From Verrucomicrobiota bacterium (GTDB lineage: Bacteria; Verrucomicrobiota; Verrucomicrobiia; Limisphaerales; UBA11358): a stretch of 11,530 nt of DNA. The stretch's first letter is position 1. Each line of letters opens with the position of its first letter. This document shows positions 1-6,321 of this stretch, one piece after another. Where the stretch lies: positions 1-11,530 of the forward strand of contig JAJPKI010000187.1 in assembly GCA_021323835.1 (NCBI GenBank). Direction: 5' to 3'. The position numbers and the translations under genes are program-made. The notes under the pieces are model-generated. The model made no database searches. It saw only the letters and a program-made list of their open reading frames with translations, and was not told the origin of the DNA.

Positions 1-678
1 CGACGCCGCAGTCGCCGCGACTGCGGGAATCTTGAGGCGGTGACCCAACTCTAAACAACACCGTCATTTATCAATGCCGCAGTCGCCGCGACTGCGGGAA
101 TCTTGAGGCGGGACGAAAAGAATGCGCTGATTAACAAAATCCGCCAAGCCGCAGTCGCCGCGACTGCGGGAATCTTGAGGCGGAGCAACCAGACTTGTTC
201 CCCAACCTTTGACATAAGGCCGCAGTCGCCGCGACTGCGGGAATCTTGAGGCGGGTTCCATCTTTGGCGACGTATTGAACTTCTTTCAGCCGCAGTCGCC
301 GCGACTGCGGGAATCTTGAGGCGGCTAATAGCGCACGAGTGCACGTCGAACGTTCCCAGCCGCAGTCGCCGCGACTGCGGGAATCTTGAGGCGGGAAGCA
401 TTCGTTGCGCCTCCATATTGATTGACAAAGCCGCAGTCGCCGCGACTGCGGGAATCTTGAGGCGGAGCGAGCTGAAATTGGTCGGCATGTTGAAGAAGTT
501 GCCGCAGTCGCCGCGACTGCGGGAATCTTGAGGCGGGTGTTCGTTTTTGAGATGAAATGATAAGAGGCAAAGCCGCAGTCGCCGCGACTGCGGGAATCTT
601 GAGGCGGAACGGACATTGGACTGGCGCGTGGGGCAGCGTAACGCCGCAGTCGCCGCGACTGCGGGAATCTTGAGGCGG
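1..678. CRISPR. CRISPR array, 10 repeats and 9 complete spacers, cut by left window edge
   Basis: Ten copies of a 36-bp repeat start at 5, 76, 148, 219, 289, 359, 430, 501, 572 and 643; by eye all are identical. The nine spacers are 34-36 bp and unrelated to one another, and bases 1-4 look like the end of a further spacer, so the array continues to the left. Read on the + strand, each repeat is a G, a perfect 10-bp inverted repeat (CCGCAGTCGC, one central C, GCGACTGCGG), then a 14-nt tail ending TTGAGGCGG. The RNA could form a 9-bp stem with a 3-nt loop. No cas gene is in the window. A coding gene abuts the right end, so the leader is probably off the left edge, with transcription rightward (inference). 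Length, GC-rich stem and tail loosely recall type I-G (formerly I-U) repeats whose tail resembles ATTGAAGC, but the type is not settled. Confidence 0.96.
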
Positions 679-679
679 G

Positions 680-3559
680 TCAAAACGATGTTTGATCGGT
701 CAAACCCGGTGTGCGCTGACGGGTAGAAGGTGGTGTCGCAACGACGGTCTGTGAGCGACGACCGCGCGCTTTTGGTGTGACTGGTAGCAGGGGCGCGGTG
801 AGTTTTTCATAGAGTGAAAACAAATGCTCCACTCGTTCCCGGTCGGACTGGAATGGTTCGGGGCGATAACATTTCTCAACGGCGCGATCCAATTCCGCAT
901 GCGCTTTGACCAGTTCGGGTGGCATGGAGAGCGGGTCGTAAAGATCAGCGAGCGTGCTCATGCCTCGCGGCGGCAGGTGCGGTTCGCGTGCAGCGAGAAC
1001 GGCCTGCGCTTTTTCTTCCACGGCGGCGCGTTGTTTGTCAGTCGCGCTTTGCGGCCAAGGAAAATTGTTGTAAACGAGTTTGTTTGAATAGCGGTAGCGC
1101 GATTCCAAACGTCCGCAGACTTGGCGCACCCAAGCCATGTGCATGGTTGAAGACAAAATGCCGTAGTGAAACGGTGTCGCGTTGGGAATAATTTTAACTA
1201 AATTACTGGAGAGCACATCGGGTTTAAGAAAACCAATCGGAATAAATTGCCGCTTCTCCGAGCTAACTTCAGGAACAATCAAATATGTCCGCTTCGGCAT
1301 ATTCTCGACATGAAAACGTGTCGGTGTCTCGGCAATTTTTCGTGTGGGTGCGCTCTTACTGGCAAGACGTAGCTTCCGAACAGCTTCAACCCTTGCCATT
1401 GCGTGCGGCATCGCGCGCAATTTATCCGGCGGACAATCACCCAGCCACAAGCACCAGCGTTCGATACCATTGATAAATTCTTCCGAGCCAATCCATCGGC
1501 GAAAAAATTCCTTGGCTGCCGGTTCTTCTTTAAGAAACGCAGCTTTTTCTTCCGGCGTGAAAAGATAATTGCCGCCATCAATAGGCTTGTTGCCAATGCC
1601 CATTTCGGGAACTTCGCAAAGCGGCGTGGAGCGATTCGTAATGGCGAGGTCAGAGCCTTCAACTAAATATGGACTGATATTTTTGACTGTAATGACGGTT
1701 GGTATTTCGCCCTCGTAATCGTAAATGCGTTTTTTAGCCGATTCGAATACAGCGAAGCCGATGATGACAACGTGAACGTGCGCTTTGCCACGCGCCTCAC
1801 TTGCCCATGTAAAACTCCGGTGTGCAAAATGAATCTTCAATCTGGAATGTTGAAACAAATGATTCCAGAGCGTGCCGACTTGCTCGCCTTGGCTGATTGA
1901 ATTGGTGGAAACGAAGCCAACAACGATGCGCGTGCCTTGAATGTAATCGGCGGCTTTGAAATACCAGCCGGTGACGTAATCGAGTAGTCCGCTGTTCTCC
2001 GCGTCTCCTGCGATGGCATCCATGTCCATGCGCTGCTCGCCGTTCTGGAATTTCGCACCGATGAACGGCGGATTGCCGAGAACAAAGGCGCATTTTTCAC
2101 GCGGTAGAATTGTATTCCAATCCGTGCGAAGCGCGTTGCCTTGAACAATGTGTGGTGAGGAGCGCAACGGCAAGCGGTCAATCGGCTGGCCAAAAATTTC
2201 GCTGGCCTGCTGGTTCATCTGGTGATCCATCAGCCAGAGCGCGACCTCTGCAATCCGCACCGGCCATTCGGAGTATTCGAGGCCGTGAAATTGATCCACG
2301 TTAACGATGGGCAGAAGTTGCTGCCTGCCCGCGCCAGTGGTGAGTTCGCGCACGACTTCAATTTCCAACAAGCGCAGTTCACGGTAGGCAAGGACGAGGA
2401 AATTGCCGCAGCCGCAGGCGGGGTCGAGAAATTGGAGTGACCGCAGGCGCTGGTGAAAAGCTTCCATCCCAGCGCGACGGCGTGAGGAGCGGTCGGCTTT
2501 CAATCGTTCCCATTCCGCCCAGAAGTCGTCGAGGAAGAGCGAGCGCAAAACTTTCATGATGTCGCGTTCGCTGGTGTAGTGCGCGCCCTGTTGGCGGCGG
2601 GCGCGGTCATCCATCACACCTTGAAAGAGTGAGCCAAAAACTGCGGGCGAGATTTTCGCCCACATGAATTCGCAGCAAAAGAGCAGCGCGTCCCGCATCG
2701 CAGAATTGAAACGTGGATAGTCGAGCCGTTCGTTGAACAAGCCACCGTTGACGTAACGAAAACCGTAAAATTGATGTGTGTCTTCCATCTGCTGGTCAGC
2801 GGCGGGTTTGTTCAGCCAGTCAAAAAGTTCGTTGAGCCGCGCGCCGAGGTCAGCGCCATCAGCGCGGGTTTGCGTGCGGATGAATTGAGTGAATGCTTCG
2901 GGTTGGAAAATGAGTGTGTCTTCGGCGAACAGGCAGAAAAGAATGCGGACGAGCATCCGTTCCAAATCGTGTCCGCTCAAACCACCGGCCTTGAGCGCGT
3001 CGTGTAACTCGCACATCCGTTTGTAGGCTTTTTCATTGGCCTCGTCTTCAGCTTCAAACCGCACGCGCGTTTGCCCCAGCATGAACGCGAAGGAACGAAT
3101 GTGGCGCGGAAGATCAGCAAGCGGGAACTCAATCCTGGAAATCGGACGGCCAGCAAATAGCGGTAGGTTGAGTTGTTCTTCCGGCTCGAGATCGTAAAGA
3201 ACAAAATTTGCAAAATCGGAAACGAGGACAAACCGAGGGACCTCATCAGTGCGGCCTTCGCGCGTGAGGTCTTCGATGTAGCCGAACGCTTGTGTCTCAG
3301 CCTGTGACAAATCTTCGCCCCGGCTTTTATGTTCAACGATGAGCTTGCCGCGCCAGAGCAAATCAATGGCATTGATGTTGCCTTGAAGATTACGGACGTT
3401 AGCCTCGAACGCCGCGACGGATGCGCGACGAATGCCGAAGACATCGAAGAATTCATTGTAGAATGTCTGCTTATCGGCGCGCTCGGAAGTGGCGGCGCTC
3501 CAGTTCCGCGAAAAGCGGATGGCGCGGTCGCGGACTTCATTCCATGAGAGATGTGGCAT
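680..3559 (-). CDS. MmeI-like type IIL restriction endonuclease / adenine-specific DNA methyltransferase
   Basis: This 959-aa protein cuts and methylates DNA in one polypeptide. The N-terminus carries the MmeI-type nuclease signature D66, E76, K78 (D-X9-E-X-K, inside IDLLWRGKLIVEHKSRG). A helical linker follows. The methyltransferase domain has GAHYTS (325-330, motif X-like), FLDPACGCGNFL (377-388, motif I, SAM binding) and GNPPF (495-499, motif IV, catalytic for N6-adenine). Target recognition should lie around 620-830, before a helical C-terminus (about 840-925) and a basic tail. The length matches MmeI-family enzymes of roughly 900-1000 aa. The ATG start is chosen because LSWNEVRDRAIRF is the usual family N-terminus. 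No Shine-Dalgarno is visible: a hairpin (3561-3591) ends one base before the ATG. Such enzymes need no separate methylase or specificity gene, and none is nearby. Motif I has Cys where Ser is more common (ACGSGNF), probably tolerated. The target sequence cannot be read from the protein. Confidence 0.92.
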   Translation of the reverse strand: MPHLSWNEVRDRAIRFSRNWSAATSERADKQTFYNEFFDVFGIRRASVAAFEANVRNLQGNINAIDLLWRGKLIVEHKSRGEDLSQAETQAFGYIEDLTREGRTDEVPRFVLVSDFANFVLYDLEPEEQLNLPLFAGRPISRIEFPLADLPRHIRSFAFMLGQTRVRFEAEDEANEKAYKRMCELHDALKAGGLSGHDLERMLVRILFCLFAEDTLIFQPEAFTQFIRTQTRADGADLGARLNELFDWLNKPAADQQMEDTHQFYGFRYVNGGLFNERLDYPRFNSAMRDALLFCCEFMWAKISPAVFGSLFQGVMDDRARRQQGAHYTSERDIMKVLRSLFLDDFWAEWERLKADRSSRRRAGMEAFHQRLRSLQFLDPACGCGNFLVLAYRELRLLEIEVVRELTTGAGRQQLLPIVNVDQFHGLEYSEWPVRIAEVALWLMDHQMNQQASEIFGQPIDRLPLRSSPHIVQGNALRTDWNTILPREKCAFVLGNPPFIGAKFQNGEQRMDMDAIAGDAENSGLLDYVTGWYFKAADYIQGTRIVVGFVSTNSISQGEQVGTLWNHLFQHSRLKIHFAHRSFTWASEARGKAHVHVVIIGFAVFESAKKRIYDYEGEIPTVITVKNISPYLVEGSDLAITNRSTPLCEVPEMGIGNKPIDGGNYLFTPEEKAAFLKEEPAAKEFFRRWIGSEEFINGIERWCLWLGDCPPDKLRAMPHAMARVEAVRKLRLASKSAPTRKIAETPTRFHVENMPKRTYLIVPEVSSEKRQFIPIGFLKPDVLSSNLVKIIPNATPFHYGILSSTMHMAWVRQVCGRLESRYRYSNKLVYNNFPWPQSATDKQRAAVEEKAQAVLAAREPHLPPRGMSTLADLYDPLSMPPELVKAHAELDRAVEKCYRPEPFQSDRERVEHLFSLYEKLTAPLLPVTPKARGRRSQTVVATPPSTRQRTPGLTDQTSF

Positions 3560-3560
3560 G

Positions 3561-3591
3561 GGGCTGAATTCGCTCGCGTGCGAATCAGCCC
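3561..3591 (-). promoter_or_regulatory. Hairpin abutting the start codon of the MmeI-like gene
   Basis: On the + strand, GGGCTGAATTCGC (3561-3573) pairs with GCGAATCAGCCC (3580-3591) across a 6-nt loop: 12 base pairs with one bulged A. In the leftward mRNA the hairpin ends one nucleotide before the AUG at 3559, in the place a ribosome-binding site would occupy. It could restrict translation of the restriction enzyme, or be a repetitive element that landed there. The structure is seen in the sequence; the role is inferred. Confidence 0.5.
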
Positions 3592-3617
3592 TGTGGTGAC
3601 TGTCTTGGTGGGAACTC

Positions 3618-3719
3618 GGTGCCTAAAATAAAGAGGGACGCACTTACTTGCGTCCCATCTCAGGCACCTAGGAGGGCCCACAAAAGAACGCTTTCGGCGC
3701 GTCCCAGCCGGGGACGCGC
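3618..3719. repeat. Two REP-like hairpins sharing a GGGACGC core
   Basis: The first is nested: outer arms GGTGCCT (3618-3624) and AGGCACC (3662-3668), inner arms GGGACGCA (3635-3642) and TGCGTCCC (3649-3656), loop CTTACT. The second has GCGCGTCCC (3697-3705) and GGGACGCGC (3711-3719) around AGCCG. All arms match perfectly. GGGACGC occurs again at 4149-4155. Paired hairpins with a common core outside genes resemble REP-type elements; no associated transposase is in the window. Confidence 0.5.
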
Positions 3720-4196
3720 GTCGAGCGCTGCCTTTTTATGCGAAATTTCCTAGGTTTCGAGACGGACAGCAGCCGAAGCTACGCGAATTGTTTTTGTAAA
3801 ATTAGTTGATTGTCATTTCTTTTTCCGAACGCATTGACATTAACTAAAAGACCTAGGCGCGACAACGCTTGAATTGTGATTCCCGCCGCCGACCAACGCG
3901 CGTTTCGCCGTGGCTTCACGCGCGCTCGTCGCGGACGGGAAAATGGATAACGCAGTTGCATTGTGCTTCCGTCTTGAGCTTGGCATCGTTGCTTTCGCTT
4001 TCCGCCGCCAACTCAAGACCGAAGCATTATTTCAATCGGTTGAATGCACATCCAAGTCGCGAAATGTGCATCATAAATATGCTCAATAATGTCAAATTTT
4101 GATCAATTAAAGGGCACTTATTCAGTGCGAAAAATCAAAAAATCAAGGGGGACGCCCTACTCCTAACGGTCGTTAAGGATTTTTCAACCGCTAATC

Positions 4197-4284
4197 GCAA
4201 CGTTGGCGGCAACGAAGCTGCAACGTTCGTCGCAACGCAATCGGCAACGTGGTGACAACGTTCATGACAACGCAAACGGCAACC
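4197..4284. repeat. Phased CAACG repeat, 11-12 bp period, 35-bp higher-order unit
   Basis: Eight copies of (G/A)CAAC(G/C) start at 4197, 4209, 4220, 4232, 4244, 4255, 4267 and 4279, giving steps of 12, 11, 12, 12, 11, 12 and 12 bp. Every third copy is exactly 35 bp apart, so the block is also a degenerate 35-bp tandem repeat (4197-4231, 4232-4266, partial from 4267). It lies just past the stop codon of the zinc-ribbon gene. It could be a multimer binding site or a diverged satellite; function is unknown. Confidence 0.7.
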
Positions 4285-4296
4285 GTTTTCACATCA

Positions 4297-5412
4297 TCAG
4301 CGCCCGTTCGATGACTTCACTTTCTTTTTTTCGTTCCGCTCGACCAATTCCGCCAATTCATATTGCTTGTCATAGCCTCGCAATCGCCCTGACAGAACGC
4401 CGAGCTGTTCATAAATGCCATCGCTCATGAGTCGCCAGTTCGTTGACACAAGCAGATTTTGGATGATCTTTTTAAGCCCAAAAATCTTGTCGCGCTCTGC
4501 ACGGCCTTCTTTGAAATTTTGAACGGTGAATGGGACGACAAAGAATTTTCCGATTTCAGGACCGCTGAAATGCAAACGGCCATATTCTTCCTTTTCCAAT
4601 TCGACTTTGAGCAATTGCTCGACTTCGTTGAGATTTAGTTTTTTGATTTTTGCAATTTCTTCCAAGAGCCGTTTTTCCTCTTTCTTGCTTTCTTCATGCC
4701 TGCTCAATTCCAATGCCACAGCCTGTTCGGATTTTCTTGTGAGATATTTTTCACCCTGTTCGTCAGTGAGACAAAAACGGTGATAATCCTTGATGAAGTT
4801 TGGGTCGGGTTCTGGCGGCGTGACTTTCGTATCAAAACGAGTTGTTTCGACATGTCCGCATTTCGTGCATGTATCGGTCATAACGATTTCTCCGGCTTCG
4901 CGTGTAACATTCTGCATGACTTCTCCTTTGCATTTCGGGCAGACAGGGAGTGTGGGGCGATATTCTTCTCCATTGTCAAAAAAGGCGCGCCTTGGTTTGC
5001 AATGTTTCGGGCATTCAAAGAAAAACAGGACGCGGTTAGAATCATCAGAAGACAGTTCATAGATTTCTTTTCCGATGAGATTCATTTTTGACCGGCAAAT
5101 AAGACAGTGGACGTGTTCGGGTGGTTCGGCAGTGGTGAGGAGTGAATCTTTTGCCCGGTCGCGGTTCATCCGTTCATCAACTATTTTCTTTTTGTTTTCC
5201 CAACGTTCGCCAGCGAGCATTTCGACATCAAAATAGATGCTCAATTTGAATAGGAGCTGCCCCCATATTTGCGCCGGTCTTGTCGGCTCGTTTCCGATGA
5301 AAGATTCTTTGAAATGCTGTTCGCGATTGCGGCACATTTCCACCGTTTGGCGGTCGTATTCGTCAATATAATATTGGAGTGGTTTCAGATACATATCTGA
5401 CAATTGTATCAC
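4297..5412 (-). CDS. Uncharacterised protein with two zinc ribbons and a coiled coil
   Basis: I do not recognise this 371-aa protein. Eight cysteines form two zinc-ribbon sites: C103/C106 with C134/C138 (CLIC, then CPKHC) and C158/C161 with C182/C185 (CPKC, then CTKCGH). A highly charged, probably coiled-coil segment spans about 230-276, and a compact mixed domain (about 278-350) contains FFVVPFTVQNF and NWRLMSDGIYEQL. The C-terminus is lysine-rich. There is no signal peptide or membrane segment, so it should be cytosolic, and the ribbons suggest nucleic-acid or protein binding (inference). The start is GTG at 5410-5412, preferred because GGAAGG (complement of 5422-5427) lies 9 nt upstream; the next ATG, at 5394, has no such site. 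It lies between a restriction gene and an AbiE module and is divergent from AbiE. That position makes a defence role possible but does not prove it. The DNA looks more AT-rich than the acyltransferase end of the window. Confidence 0.8.
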   Translation of the reverse strand: MIQLSDMYLKPLQYYIDEYDRQTVEMCRNREQHFKESFIGNEPTRPAQIWGQLLFKLSIYFDVEMLAGERWENKKKIVDERMNRDRAKDSLLTTAEPPEHVHCLICRSKMNLIGKEIYELSSDDSNRVLFFFECPKHCKPRRAFFDNGEEYRPTLPVCPKCKGEVMQNVTREAGEIVMTDTCTKCGHVETTRFDTKVTPPEPDPNFIKDYHRFCLTDEQGEKYLTRKSEQAVALELSRHEESKKEEKRLLEEIAKIKKLNLNEVEQLLKVELEKEEYGRLHFSGPEIGKFFVVPFTVQNFKEGRAERDKIFGLKKIIQNLLVSTNWRLMSDGIYEQLGVLSGRLRGYDKQYELAELVERNEKKKVKSSNGR

Positions 5413-5462
5413 GCAATTGAACCTTCCAATTTTTCAGGTGAATCTTAAACGCATAATTGAAG

Positions 5463-5593
5463 GCTTCGTGAATTGCCGCTGGCGATTTTACCGCTGCACT
5501 GCGCTTGTCAAGGTCGTGTCGCCCTTTCATCCCTCGACCTCCACCTTGACAATGCTCGCTTCGCAGTCGGCGGCTTTTAGGAATTCACGAAGC
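5463..5593. repeat. 131-bp nested inverted repeat
   Basis: Four arm pairs nest in order: GCTTCGTGAATT (5463-5474) with AATTCACGAAGC (5582-5593); GCCGC (5475-5479) with GCGGC (5570-5574); ACTGCG (5498-5503) with CGCAGT (5562-5567); TTGTCAAGGT (5505-5514) with ACCTTGACAA (5543-5552). All are perfect, giving 33 pairs with unpaired stretches between. This could be a MITE-like insertion with terminal repeats, a structured RNA, or a large regulatory cruciform. No clear target-site duplication is visible at the ends. Confidence 0.6.
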
Positions 5594-5682
5594 ACACCAA
5601 CAAGCCTCCGGCTGAAGACGAAGATAAAATGGTTGTCTGATGAGTTGACTTACAGTTGTCTAATCGGATGAAATTTACATTG

Positions 5683-5713
5683 CACACTTCCTCAAATAAG
5701 TTGAGGATATGTG
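5683..5713 (+). promoter_or_regulatory. Probable abiE operator overlapping the ribosome-binding site
   Basis: Two 13-bp arms (5683-5695 and 5701-5713) form an inverted repeat around ATAAG with 11 of 13 positions matching; the core CCTCAA/TTGAGG is perfect. The GAGG at 5703-5706 is also the Shine-Dalgarno of the downstream gene, 9 nt before its ATG. AbiEi antitoxins are known to repress their own promoter by binding inverted repeats, which fits here. The same element could fold in mRNA and mask the ribosome-binding site. Confidence 0.5.
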
Positions 5714-5715
5714 TT

Positions 5716-6321
5716 ATGCCGAAACGGCGACAATTTGACCCATTCCATGCGCTGATGCAAATCGCGCAGGAACAACAAGGCTACTTCATCACGAAGCAGG
5801 CCATTGAATCCGGCTATGCGGACAACACTCACCCCTATCATGTCCGCAAGGGCAATTGGGAGCGTATTCAGCGAGGCATTTACCGGCTGGCTCATCTATC
5901 ACCGCCGGAAGATGGACTGACTCCCGCTTTTCTTCTATGGACGCGCGGACGCGATGACCGGCCGGTTGGCGTCCTTTCGCATGAGACGGCACTGAGTCAT
6001 TTCAACCTCGGCGATTTTAATCCGGCGAAAGTTCACATCACAGTGCCGATTGGATTTCGGCGGAATAGTCCAACGCCCAAGACGATTGTTCTTCATCGGG
6101 ACACTCTCGCGCCCTCGGAAATCACCCTGCTGCGCGGGATGAGGATTTGCCGTGCGGCCCGCGCACTGTGTGACGTGGTTCATAAAAATCCTGTTGCTCT
6201 GGAAGATTGTCGGCTTGTGGCCAAAGACGCCATCCGGCAAGGACTGATCCTCGAAAGTGAAATCAATGTTGCGAAAGTGAATCCAAAATTCGCCGCCTTT
6301 GCAAAAAAACTGTTTCCATGA
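5716..6321 (+). CDS. abiEi: AbiEi-family antitoxin (type IV toxin-antitoxin, transcriptional repressor)
   Basis: This 201-aa protein has the AbiEi layout. An N-terminal winged helix-turn-helix (about 18-60) contains QQGYFITKQAIESGY and the typical GNWERIQRGIYRL wing. A C-terminal domain carries LSHETALSHFNLGD, KVHITVPIGFRR and GMRICRAARALCDVV, all recognisable family segments. In the family the N-domain binds DNA for autorepression and the C-domain is needed to neutralise the AbiEii toxin without stable complex formation. The ATG at 5716 is chosen for its GAGG 9 nt upstream; the frame is open back to 5656 but that start has no such site. The stop overlaps the next start by 4 bp (ATGA), showing translational coupling with the toxin. 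The family call is strong; the antitoxin role is inferred from the family and pairing. Confidence 0.88.
   Translation: MPKRRQFDPFHALMQIAQEQQGYFITKQAIESGYADNTHPYHVRKGNWERIQRGIYRLAHLSPPEDGLTPAFLLWTRGRDDRPVGVLSHETALSHFNLGDFNPAKVHITVPIGFRRNSPTPKTIVLHRDTLAPSEITLLRGMRICRAARALCDVVHKNPVALEDCRLVAKDAIRQGLILESEINVAKVNPKFAAFAKKLFP

Larger units (their letters stand above)
3560..4296. other. 737-bp intergenic region, structured, no supported gene
   Basis: This lies between two leftward genes. It contains hairpins at 3561-3591, 3618-3668 and 3697-3719, three CCTAGG palindromes (3667-3672, 3749-3754, 3852-3857), a small GCACT/AGTGC hairpin (4114-4128), a TAACG-GT-CGTTA palindrome (4164-4175) and the phased CAACG repeat. 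Open frames here, such as 3943-4089 on the + strand (48 codons), have no convincing ribosome-binding site or family resemblance. I could not identify a clear sigma70 promoter for the restriction gene. Confidence 0.6.
5413..5715. other. Divergent intergenic region between the zinc-ribbon gene and abiEi
   Basis: About 300 bp without a supported gene. It must hold promoters for the leftward zinc-ribbon gene and the rightward abiE pair, and it contains the nested inverted repeat (5463-5593) and a probable operator (5683-5713). A TTGACT at 5645-5650 could be a -35 element, but no good -10 box sits at the right spacing. A + strand open frame (5417-5671) runs through the inverted repeat and looks spurious. 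Confidence 0.6.

Noticed and set aside
51..683. Long reading frames through the repeats giving proteins with RLKIPAVAATAA or SRFPQSRRLR repeats
   Set aside because: They exist only because the 36-bp repeat has no stop in several frames; the regular unique spacers mark this as a CRISPR array, not a repeat protein.
3719..3737. Hairpin 3697-3719 followed by TTTTT as a rightward intrinsic terminator
   Set aside because: The T-run begins 13 nt after the stem, too far, and no rightward gene ends here.
3779..4102. Small frames 3779-3961 (-), 3869-4102 (+) and 3943-4089 (+)
   Set aside because: No convincing ribosome-binding site, no family resemblance and arginine/serine-rich shadow-like composition.
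4197..4284. CAACG array as plasmid iterons of a replication origin
   Set aside because: No replication-initiator gene or AT-rich unwinding region accompanies it, and the flanking genes look chromosomal or defence-related.
5463..5593. Integron attC recombination site
   Set aside because: The conserved core-site consensus (RYYYAAC and its complement) is absent at the ends, and no integron integrase or cassette arrangement is present.
5417..5671. 84-codon rightward frame in the divergent region
   Set aside because: It runs straight through the nested inverted repeat, whose pairing explains the sequence better, and it resembles no protein.
5645..5673. Sigma70 promoter for abiE using TTGACT
   Set aside because: At 17-bp spacing the -10 position reads ATGAAA, too poor to call.
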